Positions 1-8,975 are shown, counted from the stretch's first letter. The stretch is DNA of 47,679 nt from Thermococcus sp. (GCF_027012695.1 NZ_JALUYR010000138.1:1-47679), one strand, 5' to 3'. Notes: generated by a model from the sequence alone, not told the origin. Program-made: numbers and translations.

Positions 1-1
1 A

Positions 2-2305
2 CTCAACAACGACATAAAGCGGAACCTGGAGGGGCCTTTAGCGGAGATTAAAGAAGTGGCAAAGGAGCTCGGCTACGAGCTTCCTGAGATACGGGTCGGC
101 ATAAGGACGAGCGACACCTCGAGCTACCAGAAGAGCAAAATGGTGAAGAAACCGCCTCATATACTCATCACCACTCCGGAGAGTCTCGCCATAGCCCTGA
201 ACGCCCCCAAGTTCCGTGAGAGACTGAAGACGGTGAAGTACCTCATAATAGACGAGGTTCACGCATTGGCGGAAAACAAGCGCGGCTCCCACTTAGCTCT
301 GAGCGTCGAAAGGCTGGCGGAGATGGCCGAGGAAAAGTTCGTGAGGATAGGCCTGAGCGCTACTATCCACCCCCTGGAAGAGGTCGCCAAGTTCGTCTTT
401 GGCTTCGACGATGAAGGGAAACCGAGGCCGGGCCTCATCGTTGACGTCAGCTTCGCGAAGGAGACAAAGATAGAAGTCGAGAGCGTCGTTGAAGACCTCA
501 TATACACCCCGGCGAACGTTCTGAGTGACGCCCTATACTCCCGCTTGGCGGAGCTTATACGGGCGAACAGAACGACGCTCATTTTCACCAACACAAGAAG
601 CGGGGCCGAGAGAGTCGCTTTCAACCTGAAGAAGCGCTATCCAGAGTTTGAAGGTTTAATCGAGGCCCACCACTCCAGCCTTTCCAGAGAGGTTCGCCTT
701 GACGTCGAGGAGAAGCTGAAGAGGGGCGAGCTTAAAGCGGTTGTCACTTCGACAAGCCTTGAGTTAGGGATTGACATTGGTACAATAGATCTGGTCGTCC
801 TTATCGGTTCGCCGAAGAGCGTCAACCGTGCGTTGCAGAGAATCGGTAGGGCCGGCCACAGGCTCCACGAGGTGAGCAAAGGAATAATCCTTGCCCTTGA
901 CAGGGACGACCTCGTCGAGGTTACGGTTTTAGCGCACAACGCCCGGAACAGGAGGCTTGACAGGGTCAAAATCCCGAAGAACCCGCTCGACGTCTTAGTT
1001 CAACACCTTCTCGGCATGGCGCTCAACAAGGTGTGGGAAGTTGATGAAGCCTACCGCGTCGTTAGGAGAGCCTACCCCTACAGAGATTTACCCTTCGAGG
1101 ACTTCATGAGCGTTTTGAAGTATTTAGCTGGCGAGTACGAGGGGCTTGAGGAAAGGAAGGTCTACGCCAAGATATGGCTCGAAGACGGCCGCTTCGGAAG
1201 GCGCGGCAAGATGACGAGGGCGATATACTACATGAACACCGGAACGATCCCAGATGAGGCCAAAATCAGGGTTTACACGATGGACAAGCAGATGATTGGA
1301 ACGGTTGAGGAGGAGTTCGCCGAGAGGCTGATGCCCGGGGACATCTTCGTTTTAGCTGGAAGAACCTACGAGTTCGTCAAGAGCAGGGGCAACAAGCTCT
1401 ATGTTATCCCGCGAGAGGGGGCGAAGCCCACCATTCCGGCCTGGTTCTCGGAGATGCTCCCGCTGAGCTTTGACCTAGCCCTCGACATCCAGCGCTTCAG
1501 GAGGGAGGTTAAAGGCCTCCTCGGGAGAAGGGACGCCGTGAAGAGACTCATGCGGAAGTATGGCATAGACGAGAAGGCGGCGAGGGCAATTGTAGCCTAC
1601 TTCCGCGAACAGGCGAAGTATTCAACCGTTCCGGACGATGAGACGGTCCTGGTTGAGGAGGTCGAGAAGGAGAAGACGTGGGAGTACTTCTTCCACACGC
1701 TCATCGGGAGGCGCGCGAACGACGCCCTGAGCAGGGCCTTCGCCTACGCGATAAGCAGGTGGAAGGGCTGCAACGTCGGGATAGCGATAAACGATAACGG
1801 CTTCCTCCTAAGGGTTCCAAAGGAGGCAAGGCTCTCGGAGGATGAAATACGGGAGCTGTTCACGATTGAAGACCCCCGGGAGGTTCTCAAGAGGGCCTTG
1901 GACAACACCGAGCTTTTGAAGAGGCGCTTCCGCCACGTGGCCAACCGCGGACTGCTCATACTCCGGCGCTACGTTGGAAGAAAGAAGCGCCTCGGAAGAC
2001 AGCAGGTGATGGCGGTCGCGCTACTCAAAGTCCTGAAGGAGAACCATCCAGATTTTCCGCTCCTCAGGGAGGTCTACCGCGAGATAATGGAGGACAAGAT
2101 GGACGTTGAAAAGGCGGAGCTTTTCCTGAGCTGGGTCAGGGAGGGCAAAATCAGGGTGGTCTTCGAGAGGAACGAGGTTCCGAGTCCCTTCGCCTTCAAC
2201 CTCGAGGCAATAGGCTCGAGTGACGTGGTTCTCATGGAGGACAGGCGCGAGCTGATAAAACAGCTTCACAGGAAGATAATGGCGATGATAGGGGCCTCAG
2301 GGTAG
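2..2305 (+). CDS. Lhr-type superfamily 2 ATP-dependent helicase, 5' end cut off by the window
   Basis: The reading frame is open from base 2, so the first in-frame GTG at 56 is internal and the N-terminus with Walker A lies outside the window. About 767 residues are visible. Motif II reads DEVH near visible residue 84, motif III is GLSAT, and motif VI is QRIGRAGHR. The long C-terminal half after the RecA2 domain matches the winged-helix and Lhr-specific domains of the Lhr-core family. These enzymes unwind nucleic acid 3' to 5' using ATP and are linked to DNA repair or RNA metabolism in archaea. I cannot tell aLhr1 from aLhr2. The end overlaps the convergent ATPase gene by 9 bases. Confidence 0.9.
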   Translation, partial: LNNDIKRNLEGPLAEIKEVAKELGYELPEIRVGIRTSDTSSYQKSKMVKKPPHILITTPESLAIALNAPKFRERLKTVKYLIIDEVHALAENKRGSHLALSVERLAEMAEEKFVRIGLSATIHPLEEVAKFVFGFDDEGKPRPGLIVDVSFAKETKIEVESVVEDLIYTPANVLSDALYSRLAELIRANRTTLIFTNTRSGAERVAFNLKKRYPEFEGLIEAHHSSLSREVRLDVEEKLKRGELKAVVTSTSLELGIDIGTIDLVVLIGSPKSVNRALQRIGRAGHRLHEVSKGIILALDRDDLVEVTVLAHNARNRRLDRVKIPKNPLDVLVQHLLGMALNKVWEVDEAYRVVRRAYPYRDLPFEDFMSVLKYLAGEYEGLEERKVYAKIWLEDGRFGRRGKMTRAIYYMNTGTIPDEAKIRVYTMDKQMIGTVEEEFAERLMPGDIFVLAGRTYEFVKSRGNKLYVIPREGAKPTIPAWFSEMLPLSFDLALDIQRFRREVKGLLGRRDAVKRLMRKYGIDEKAARAIVAYFREQAKYSTVPDDETVLVEEVEKEKTWEYFFHTLIGRRANDALSRAFAYAISRWKGCNVGIAINDNGFLLRVPKEARLSEDEIRELFTIEDPREVLKRALDNTELLKRRFRHVANRGLLILRRYVGRKKRLGRQQVMAVALLKVLKENHPDFPLLREVYREIMEDKMDVEKAELFLSWVREGKIRVVFERNEVPSPFAFNLEAIGSSDVVLMEDRRELIKQLHRKIMAMIGASG

Positions 2306-3001
2306 TGATATCATCCGATCGTTGTGAACCACTATCCCCCTGTCGGTGATCTCATAGGATCTAATCGCGTTGTCAAAACCGCTACCGCGGAGCTTTGTTA
2401 TCCTCAGGGCGCGGGTCAGCCTGCCGCCGGCGTTGAATGTCTTAAGCTCTATCACCCCGCTCACGAGGTACTCCTCTATGTCCGTCTTCTCGAGCTCGGA
2501 CGTTAGAAGGACGGTGGTCTTGAGCCGCATCATGCTCTTCATAAAGCCCAGAAAGGCCCTGCGGTAGTCAATCTCTTCCGTGGCCGTTAATTTGAGCATC
2601 GTTATCGGGTCTATGACCACCCGAGTGTAGCGCTTTTCCTGGAACTGGCGCTTTATTGATTCCGTCATCCTCTCGATGTTCCCGGCGAATTCCTCGAAGA
2701 AGTCCCTTATCAGGACGTAGCGTTCCGCCGTCGGGGTCGCGTCTATGAGCGAGAACCTGGGGTCGTTAAGGTTAAAACCGAGCTTACCCATGTCAACCTT
2801 CAGGTTCTCGGCGGGCTCTTCAAGGGTCACGTAGAGGATGTTCTCACCCCTGCCAACGCCCGCCATGGCAAAATGAACCGCCAGGGTCGTCTTTCCCGTT
2901 CCAGGGGCACCCTTAACAAGGTAAACCCTGCCCGGTATGAGCCCCCCGTGAAGCATGGCATCAAGACCGGGAATTCCCGTGGAGATCCTCTCGACGGCCA
3001 T
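2297..3001 (-). CDS. KaiC/RadA-like RecA-superfamily ATPase
   Basis: A 234-residue single-domain ATPase of the archaeal KaiC-like group (COG0467). It opens with STGIPGLDAMLHGG, the usual entry to the fold. Walker A is GAPGTGKTT and the Walker B strand is RVVIDPIT. The ATG at 3001 is preferred because it follows a strong purine-rich ribosome binding site (GGAGGGGGGATGAG). Starting at 3094 would add 31 unrelated residues and overlap the upstream gene. Family members are single-copy ATPases of uncertain role, sometimes signalling or recombination-related. The gene lies 70 bases downstream of prolyl oligopeptidase on the same strand and may be co-transcribed. Confidence 0.85.
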   Translation of the reverse strand: MAVERISTGIPGLDAMLHGGLIPGRVYLVKGAPGTGKTTLAVHFAMAGVGRGENILYVTLEEPAENLKVDMGKLGFNLNDPRFSLIDATPTAERYVLIRDFFEEFAGNIERMTESIKRQFQEKRYTRVVIDPITMLKLTATEEIDYRRAFLGFMKSMMRLKTTVLLTSELEKTDIEEYLVSGVIELKTFNAGGRLTRALRITKLRGSGFDNAIRSYEITDRGIVVHNDRMISLP

Positions 3002-3071
3002 CTCATCCCCCCTCCCACTTGGATACTCCGATATAAGAACCTTTCGCGGGTAAAGAGGTTGGAAGAGAACA

Positions 3072-4925
3072 CTATCCCTCAAGGGTTTTAACAACGAAGG
3101 CCAGTAAGTCGGTCAGCTCCCGGGCCCTCGTTTCCGGTGAGGCGCCCATGTGGCCGCTCTTGGTCTCGACTCTAAGATAAACGGGGGCGCCGATTTCCTT
3201 CAGCTTCATGAAGAACTTGAGGGCATGAGCCGGGTGAACGCGGTCGTCGTGTAAACCGGTGTAGATGAGCGTTGGCGGATACTCCTTGTTGGGGTCGATG
3301 TTGTGGTATGGACTGTACTTCAACAGGAACTCCCCCTCCTTGGGGTCGTCGGGGTTGCCGTATTCGGGAACCCAGACGCTCCCGATGTAGAGCTTGTGGA
3401 AGCGGAGCATGTCGATGACGGGGTAGCCTATCAGAGCGGAATCCATGACGTCGGGCCTCTGGGTGAGCGTTGCCGAAACGAGAAGCCCGCCGTTGCTCCT
3501 TCCCCATGCAGCAACCCTGTAGCCCTCACCCTTCAGTTTTTCAAGGACCGCGATAAAGTCGTCGAAGACGTTCTGTTTGTTCTCCCGCATTCCAGCCCTG
3601 TGCCACTCCTCGCCGTACTCACTGCCACCGCGCAGGTTGGCCATCGCAAAGGTTCCGCCGCGCTTGATGAAAGGAATAACCTGCGGGAAGAAGCGGGGTG
3701 TCAGCGAGATGTTGAAGCCGCCGTAGCCGAAGACCCAGACCTTCTTATTGTCTTCACTCCCCTTTACGTGGAAGTAGTGGATTTTCGTTCCGTCCTTTGA
3801 GACCGCGAAGTCCTCCTCGACTCTGAAATTACCTTCAACTTCCTGCCTTTCGACGAGCTTGAGCTTCCCGTCGAACTCGTAGAGGCGATACGGAATGGTG
3901 AAGCTTTCATACCTGAGGAGGGCTCTCTTCCCATCGCTGTCGAGCGGATAGACGCTTCCGGGCAGGTCGAAGGCTATCTCGTCGAGCTTCTCTCCATCGA
4001 GCGAATAAATTTCAATTCTGTGGCTGGCGTGAACGAGCCTGCCGGCGAGGATTTTATTGCCAACGATTACCGCCCACTCCAGGGGAAAATTCCCTTCGGG
4101 AATCACCTCAATCGTTTTTTCACCATCGATGGCAATCACCTTTCCAAGGCCCCTGCCTTCCCTCGTCAGAACGTAGAGTCTGCCGTTGACGACATCGATA
4201 GGTTCAGCCGGAACCTCGGCGGAGTAAACCTTCCTCCAGAGGTCTGGCGAGTCTATTGGCCCGATGTAGATCTCTGCCCTGTTCCAGCCGAAGGTGACGG
4301 TGAGCATCGCAGTTTTCCCATCAGTGCTCTCCCTCAGGTAGAGAAAGTGGCCGGAGCCAAGGCCCTCTCCAAAGACCATCCTCTCTCCGTTCTCGTCCCT
4401 GAAGAAGAGCCTCACGGCCGGAGCTTTGGTCCCGTCAGGAGTCTCGCCGTGCCGGTAAAAGCGCGAGAAGTAGTAGCCGTTATCGGTAAAGACGACGTTC
4501 CTTATCGAGGGCCTGAACTCCTCCAGGATTTCGCCGGTTTCGAGGTTTACGATTCTCGTTATCCCCTCGTCGGCACCGCCTATGGAGAAGCTGTAGGCGA
4601 GCAACTTTCCGGATTCATCCGCGGTAAAACCCTGGAGGAGAACCTCGTCGTTGAGTTCAGCCTCGAGCTCCTTTGAGTCCACTATTGTTTCCCCACCGAG
4701 CCACCTTACAACCTGTCTATCCCTTTCCCTGTACATCGCGATGGTGCCTTTTTCGGTGAGCCTCGCGCCGTAGATGACGGGCATCGAGTAGTACTCCCAC
4801 ACCTCCGGAAAGAGCTCGTCGCTAAGTTCTCCAACGAATTTCCTAAAGCGTTCGTTTTCCTCCTCGACAAGCCTGAGAACGCGCTCATCACTGAGGTTCT
4901 CCATCCAGACGTACGGGTCCTCCAT
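3072..4925 (-). CDS. prolyl oligopeptidase (prolyl endopeptidase, S9A)
   Basis: A 617-residue cytoplasmic serine peptidase that cleaves short peptides after proline. An N-terminal beta-propeller (roughly residues 60-370) precedes the alpha/beta-hydrolase domain. The nucleophile lies in WGRSNGG at Ser477; Asp560 is the first Asp of GLHDDRVHP; the catalytic His is in SGHMGAS near 592. These numbers hold only when the start is the ATG at 4925, and they agree with what I recall for the P. furiosus enzyme. That ATG has GGTGAT four bases upstream. A GTG at 4934 overlaps this ribosome site and is less likely. The role is peptide catabolism, fitting a peptidolytic Thermococcus. Confidence 0.95.
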   Translation of the reverse strand: MEDPYVWMENLSDERVLRLVEEENERFRKFVGELSDELFPEVWEYYSMPVIYGARLTEKGTIAMYRERDRQVVRWLGGETIVDSKELEAELNDEVLLQGFTADESGKLLAYSFSIGGADEGITRIVNLETGEILEEFRPSIRNVVFTDNGYYFSRFYRHGETPDGTKAPAVRLFFRDENGERMVFGEGLGSGHFLYLRESTDGKTAMLTVTFGWNRAEIYIGPIDSPDLWRKVYSAEVPAEPIDVVNGRLYVLTREGRGLGKVIAIDGEKTIEVIPEGNFPLEWAVIVGNKILAGRLVHASHRIEIYSLDGEKLDEIAFDLPGSVYPLDSDGKRALLRYESFTIPYRLYEFDGKLKLVERQEVEGNFRVEEDFAVSKDGTKIHYFHVKGSEDNKKVWVFGYGGFNISLTPRFFPQVIPFIKRGGTFAMANLRGGSEYGEEWHRAGMRENKQNVFDDFIAVLEKLKGEGYRVAAWGRSNGGLLVSATLTQRPDVMDSALIGYPVIDMLRFHKLYIGSVWVPEYGNPDDPKEGEFLLKYSPYHNIDPNKEYPPTLIYTGLHDDRVHPAHALKFFMKLKEIGAPVYLRVETKSGHMGASPETRARELTDLLAFVVKTLEG

Positions 4926-4954
4926 GAAAATCACCGTCTTAGCGTTGAGTAGTT

Positions 4955-4991
4955 GACAATAAAAAAGTTATGAAAATGTCATAGTGATAAC
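4955..4991 (-). promoter_or_regulatory. promoter of prolyl oligopeptidase with nested inverted repeats
   Basis: Read on the minus strand, an AACTTTTTTATTG element near 4957-4969 lies about 35 bases before the ATG at 4925 and is the likely TATA box. Immediately upstream, where the BRE would be, TATGA (4969-4973) and TCATA (4979-4983) form an inverted repeat, nested within GTTAT (4967-4971) and ATAAC (4987-4991). This could be a regulator site. No regulator is named by the sequence. Confidence 0.4.
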
Positions 4992-5033
4992 TCCCGCCCA
5001 CCTTATTTTCGGCGATCCCGATAGCGAGAACCC

Positions 5034-5327
5034 CTACTCGAGGGGGAGCTTAAGGACCTCCGAGGCGACGTCCCCGCGCGAGACCATGCCAACGACTCTC
5101 TTTGTCCTTTTCATCTTCTCAACGACTTCCCTGGTTACTCCAACGTGAATCGTCGTGTGGTTAAGCATCTCTAAAGCGTTTCCCAACTGCCCTCCATACT
5201 TTCTCCTCGCTCATCTCGATGATTACCTTTCCCTTAGCAAGCATCTCCTCGGCGTCCTGATAGACTGGAATCGTCCCTACTGGCACGTTAACGGCGTGCA
5301 TTATGGCTCGCCTAATCATGGCCAAGT
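5034..5327 (-). pseudogene. thiC: frameshifted internal fragment of thiC (phosphomethylpyrimidine synthase)
   Basis: The minus strand reads IRRAIMHAVNVPVGTIPVYQ and then KGKVIIEMSEEKVWRAV, which is the central ThiC segment around the conserved PVGT(I/V)P-YQ motif. The frame then stops at TAA (5161-5163). In the next frame the protein resumes as TIHVGVTREVV, then KRVVGMVSRG, again standard ThiC. Two missing bases near 5163 account for the break. After VSRG the ThiC glycine-rich segment is absent, and a short unrelated tail ends at TAG 5034. The N-terminal third, the C-terminal half and the CxxCxxxxC iron-sulfur motif are all missing. The tail VVGMVSRGDV also resembles the end of a CBS domain, but the upstream match favours ThiC. 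Confidence 0.8.
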
Positions 5328-5421
5328 AGAACCGGTGGGCCAATGAGGGGAACCATGTGGTTTGTACATTGGTAGTGGGATACTGGAGGCAATATAGAGA
5401 GTGAGGAAGCCTCACCGATAC

Positions 5422-5556
5422 CTACCACTTTGGGTCACAGGGTAGACACCCTTCCACTGTTTTCGGCTTCGGCGCCGGGTGAAAGAGCTCGTGAAATATC
5501 CGGGGACTCCTGACCGCTTCATCCAAGATAGCCTCGCGGCCGCGTTCTTCGGACAT
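5422..5556 (-). CDS. possible 44-residue small protein or relic, unrecognised
   Basis: An ATG at 5556 opens a 44-codon frame ending at TAG 5422. The product contains EAILDEAVRSPRIF, FHPAPKPK and a C-terminal LPCDPKW with two cysteines. A weak ribosome site (TGTGAT, 8 bases before ATG) is present. Codon use resembles neighbouring genes. I do not recognise it. It lies just upstream of the thiC fragment on the same strand, so it may be a real small protein or part of the same decayed stretch. The 95 bases between it and the thiC fragment (5328-5421) show nothing I can identify. Confidence 0.3.
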   Translation of the reverse strand: MSEERGREAILDEAVRSPRIFHELFHPAPKPKTVEGCLPCDPKW

Positions 5557-5621
5557 TCACTCGCATCACAAACCTTGGACGTGCCTCGATCAGCACCCCC
5601 ATACATTTGAAGAAAGGGTTT

Positions 5622-5654
5622 ATTAAACCGGCGCACGTTATTTCCCCTGGTGAT
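5622..5654 (+). promoter_or_regulatory. promoter and ribosome site of the GNAT-ABC fusion gene
   Basis: TTTATTAAA at about 5628-5636 is a TATA-like element 22-30 bases before the ATG at 5658. GGTGAT at 5649-5654 is the ribosome site, three bases before that ATG. Together they select 5658 rather than the TTG at 5607 as the start. No BRE is clear. Confidence 0.5.
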
Positions 5655-5657
5655 TTC

Positions 5658-7589
5658 ATGATCGTGAGGGGAAGGGTTACCGGTAACGAAATACCGCGCT
5701 TTAAATACCGCTGGTTCGGGATTCTGGAGGTGGAGGCCGAAGGTGAAAAGTACCGCCTCTACATGACGGGCAACGCTGCCCAGTGGTTTCTGAGCGGTGA
5801 CGAGGTCGAGATCGAGATACTCCACGAACCGCGGGAGGAGGATGGGTACCGGGTTCTCGATTTTGATGACTACCGGCTCTGGAAGTTCTACGAAGGGGAT
5901 AGAATAGCCGTCTGGCCCCTCTTTGAGAAAACCGTGGAGGCAAAGCGATACTCCCCCCTGACGGGCGAGCTCCTCTACACCTACAGGATAAGGGCGAGGG
6001 AGGCAAAATACGAGTCCGACTTCGAGGCAATAGCCGAGCTCGAGCAGTACCACTACGCGAGTCAGAAGGAGAAGGTGGCTTTATGGCGCTGCGAAAAGGG
6101 CCACATCTTCGAGGCCAACACCAGGCAGGCCTGTCCGATCTGCGGAAGCGAGGACGTCCATATCATGGAGATCAAGGGTTCAACACCCGCATCCCGCTTC
6201 ATGATCTTCGAGCTGGTTGAAAGGGAGGAGTACGAGCCGAGGATCCTAAGTTACGTCCGCGTTGATCCGCCCATACCTCTCATGCATCGCCGCCTGCCGA
6301 ACGGTGAGATAGAGAAGAACATCCGCGAAAAGGTCTTTCCCAGGGAGTGGTTCCATCCCTCCTTCTGGCCCGAGAGGATAATGAGGGAACTCTACGAGGA
6401 GCTGAAGAAGAAGTACGGAAGGAAAAGAATAGCCCGCTCCTACCTCTGGGAAAAAGCCAAGTGGAAGGCCTTAGCTGAGACCAACACTGCCGCCGCAAGA
6501 ATAGCTAGAGTTGTCGTCCATCCCGATTATCGCTCCGATGGTCTTGGGCAGCTGAGCGTCAGGAGTGCCCTCGAGTGGATAGCCGAGAGAAGGATCCCAG
6601 AGATGAGGAAGGGGAAGCACATAGTTGAAACTATAGCCCAGATGGCACGCTACAACCCCTTCTTCGAGAAGGTTGGCTTCAAGTTCCTCTGGGAAACTGC
6701 CAGCGGAAGGCCCGTCCTCTTCTACCCGCTCACAGATGAAGCTAGGGAGTACATAGAGCGCTTCCTGAAGGAAGACCCGTACGCACCCAAAGATGGGAGG
6801 CTCTGGCGCCCGAGCTATGGCAGGGTCGAGCCGCTGAAGGGCCCGATAGTTTTCAGGAACGTCTCAAAGGTCTTTGAGAGCGAGCTTGACATCAAAGGTC
6901 TGCCGAAGGAGATACAGGAACTTTTGAAGGCCTTCGGCGTCAGGCACCGCGTCATCCAGAGGCCCGTCCTGAGGAACCTCAACTTTGAGATAAAGCCCGG
7001 CGAACTGATAGCGGTCGTTGGGGCAAGTGGAGCTGGAAAAACAACCCTGCTGAGACTGGTTCTCGGCGCTGCCAATGGCTGGTGGGAGGAACGCTTCAGA
7101 CCGACCGGTGGCGAGATAGAGGTGCCGGACAATGCCCGGGTTTCCGTCATGATCCCCGGGGAGTTCGAACCCACTTTCGGTTCGGAGAGCATCCTCGAGC
7201 ATGTTTACAGGAAGATAAAGGATCTGAACGCCGCGGTTGAAGTTCTCAACAGGGCGGGTCTTAGCGACGCCGTCCTCTACAGGGCGAGGTTCTCCGAGTT
7301 GAGCACCGGCCAGAAGGAGAGGGCGAAGATAGCTTCCCTCCTGGCAGAGAAACCCAATTTGCTCCTGATAGACGAGTTTGCAGCCCACCTCGACACGCTG
7401 ACTGCCATGCGCGTGGCGAAGAAGGTTGCCGAGATAATCCGTGAGGCCGGGATAACCGCGTTAATAATCACCCACAGGCCGGAGGTCGTCAGGGCCCTTG
7501 ATCCCGACGGGTTGCTCTTCGTCGGCTACGGAACGGCCAGAATGGAACCTAGAAGGAAAGACCCGGAAGGGGACCGTAAAGGAGCCTGA
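5658..7589 (+). CDS. zinc ribbon / GNAT acetyltransferase / ABC ATPase fusion protein
   Basis: A 643-residue cytoplasmic protein with three recognisable parts. A zinc ribbon uses Cys145, Cys159 and Cys162 (ACPICG), with His149 probably the fourth ligand. A GNAT-like region around residues 270-380 carries RVVVHPDYRSDGLGQLS, the acetyl-CoA pyrophosphate loop. An ABC ATPase fills residues 400-625, with Walker A GASGAGKTT at about 455, signature LSTGQKERA, Walker B LLLIDEF and a switch His in ITHRP. It has no membrane segments, so it is not a transporter. Fusions of this layout are known in archaea and some viruses without a settled role; RNA or protein acetylation powered by an ABC engine is an inference. 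It overlaps the convergent DUF1624 gene by 41 bases. Confidence 0.85.
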   Translation: MIVRGRVTGNEIPRFKYRWFGILEVEAEGEKYRLYMTGNAAQWFLSGDEVEIEILHEPREEDGYRVLDFDDYRLWKFYEGDRIAVWPLFEKTVEAKRYSPLTGELLYTYRIRAREAKYESDFEAIAELEQYHYASQKEKVALWRCEKGHIFEANTRQACPICGSEDVHIMEIKGSTPASRFMIFELVEREEYEPRILSYVRVDPPIPLMHRRLPNGEIEKNIREKVFPREWFHPSFWPERIMRELYEELKKKYGRKRIARSYLWEKAKWKALAETNTAAARIARVVVHPDYRSDGLGQLSVRSALEWIAERRIPEMRKGKHIVETIAQMARYNPFFEKVGFKFLWETASGRPVLFYPLTDEAREYIERFLKEDPYAPKDGRLWRPSYGRVEPLKGPIVFRNVSKVFESELDIKGLPKEIQELLKAFGVRHRVIQRPVLRNLNFEIKPGELIAVVGASGAGKTTLLRLVLGAANGWWEERFRPTGGEIEVPDNARVSVMIPGEFEPTFGSESILEHVYRKIKDLNAAVEVLNRAGLSDAVLYRARFSELSTGQKERAKIASLLAEKPNLLLIDEFAAHLDTLTAMRVAKKVAEIIREAGITALIITHRPEVVRALDPDGLLFVGYGTARMEPRRKDPEGDRKGA

Positions 7590-8343
7590 GCAGACCCACG
7601 AACACCGGTTGGTGGAGGAGGTAGATGAGAAGCGTGTTCCTGCCCGCGAAGGCAACCAGGCGGACGGGAACGCTTGAAGGGGGACCTATTTCGTATTTCC
7701 TTCTTCCATCCGGGTAGAAGAGGGTTCCGGTGGTCATTCCAAGGAGGTAAACGCCAAACCAGGGGAACACGGGAAAGTAGTCGGGCGAGAAGTAATGGGT
7801 GGGGGTTATCCCCAGGGGCAGGAGAAACAGCCCATCGTGGAAGCTCCTCGCCGGAAGATAGCCGAGAAAAAAGAAAAGCGCCGGGAGGATGTTGAACTTT
7901 CCCAGGTGGTGGAACGGTATCGCGAGAAGCGTCGCAACGCCGAGGAAGTGGAGTATACCAAAGTGGATCGTCATGTTTCCCGGAAGAAGGGAAGTGAACA
8001 GGGTTATCAGTGTTCCGAGGCCAAGGAGCTTGAGGGAGCGTTTGAAGTACTTCCGGCAGGGACAGGGGTTTTTCCCGACCGTTCTCGAGTAGCTTATCCA
8101 CATGGAGAGGCCCGAGATGAATATGAATACTGACGCCGTGGCTATGGCGAAGAGGCGCCAGAAGAGGAGGTGTTCGTTGTAGCCGAGGAAGAGCCACAGA
8201 TCCGTCACGAAGTTCGAGACGACCATCATTATTATTCCGATACCTCGCAGGAAGTCAACCTCCCAGTAGCGGCCGTGGAGGTAAACCTCGGAGCCGAACA
8301 TATTCAGGAGCCGTTCTAATCCCCTAATAGAGCTTTCGGTCAA
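7549..8343 (-). CDS. DUF1624/heparan-acetyltransferase-like polytopic membrane protein
   Basis: A membrane protein of up to 264 residues with about seven hydrophobic segments. HGRYWEVDFLRGIGIIMMV at the N-terminus is the signature entry of the DUF1624 and acyltransferase-3-like membrane families. FFLGYLPAR and NTLLIYLLHQPVF near the end also fit. Relatives transfer acyl groups across membranes, but the substrate here is unknown. The TTG at 8343 overlaps the stop of the upstream CPBP gene, allowing translational coupling but with no ribosome site. The ATG at 8301 (250 residues) is the alternative and fits the conserved start better. The 3' end overlaps the GNAT-ABC gene on the other strand. 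Confidence 0.75.
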   Translation of the reverse strand: MTESSIRGLERLLNMFGSEVYLHGRYWEVDFLRGIGIIMMVVSNFVTDLWLFLGYNEHLLFWRLFAIATASVFIFISGLSMWISYSRTVGKNPCPCRKYFKRSLKLLGLGTLITLFTSLLPGNMTIHFGILHFLGVATLLAIPFHHLGKFNILPALFFFLGYLPARSFHDGLFLLPLGITPTHYFSPDYFPVFPWFGVYLLGMTTGTLFYPDGRRKYEIGPPSSVPVRLVAFAGRNTLLIYLLHQPVFVGLLRLLYGPLPGLSF

Positions 8344-8942
8344 AGGGTTACGCAGAGGACATCGAAGAGAACCGACCCTAGCCAGTGGAGGAGGAAGCTT
8401 GGAAGAAAGCTCTCGCTCTCCAGATCAATCCTGGCGAAGATTATCCCTGCCACGAAGGAGTAGGGCACCTCGATGCCGGGCTTGCCTATGTGGGCAAAAG
8501 CATAGGGAACGTCCTGCGCAAGGATGGCCAGCCACCCGTTCCTTTTCGCCAGTGGAAAGAGGAGTGCTCCCCGGAAGAAGGCCTCGTGGGCGAACATGAT
8601 GACCCCGACCGCGAGCTCCTTGACGAAAAAGTCTCCCCATCCGGAGTACTCGAATATTGGATAGTAGTTCCTCATCTCGGACACCGTCGTGCCGTAGAGA
8701 CTGAGCGGTACAGTGGCCACGAACAGGACGAACGCCCACCTGTACCCTGGCCACTTCCCCCGCCGAAAACCGAGTTCCTCCATGCCGAAGCCCATGACCC
8801 TCCCGGCCAACAGCGGAATCGCTACGTAGAAAAGGAGGTTGTAGAACGCCCAGCGGAATATCCCGCCATCGCTGTATCTGACGGCGGGGATCAGGGGGAG
8901 CAAAATGAAGTAGAGAACGTAGGGATTTCGCCTTAGCTCCAT
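8340..8942 (-). CDS. CPBP family intramembrane metalloprotease (CAAX-protease-like)
   Basis: A 200-residue membrane protein with six or so hydrophobic segments. The family motifs are present in order: HEAFFRG (motif 1; the usual EE pair is HE here), YAFAHIGKP (motif 2, catalytic-site His), and LLHWLGSVLFD (motif 3). The family includes Rce1-type prenyl-protein proteases and bacteriocin immunity proteins. The first glutamate of motif 1 is replaced by His, so activity cannot be assumed. It is followed by the DUF1624-like gene with a few bases of overlap, so the two are probably one transcript. Confidence 0.8.
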   Translation of the reverse strand: MELRRNPYVLYFILLPLIPAVRYSDGGIFRWAFYNLLFYVAIPLLAGRVMGFGMEELGFRRGKWPGYRWAFVLFVATVPLSLYGTTVSEMRNYYPIFEYSGWGDFFVKELAVGVIMFAHEAFFRGALLFPLAKRNGWLAILAQDVPYAFAHIGKPGIEVPYSFVAGIIFARIDLESESFLPSFLLHWLGSVLFDVLCVTL

Positions 8943-8975
8943 AAGGAAAGATAGGGGAGGAGAAATAAAAGCCTT

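Noticed and set aside
5440..5560. Possible right end of an IS200/IS605-type element (CCGGGGACTCCTGACCGC)
   Set aside because: It faintly resembles such ends, but no transposase, TnpB zinc finger or opposite end is present.
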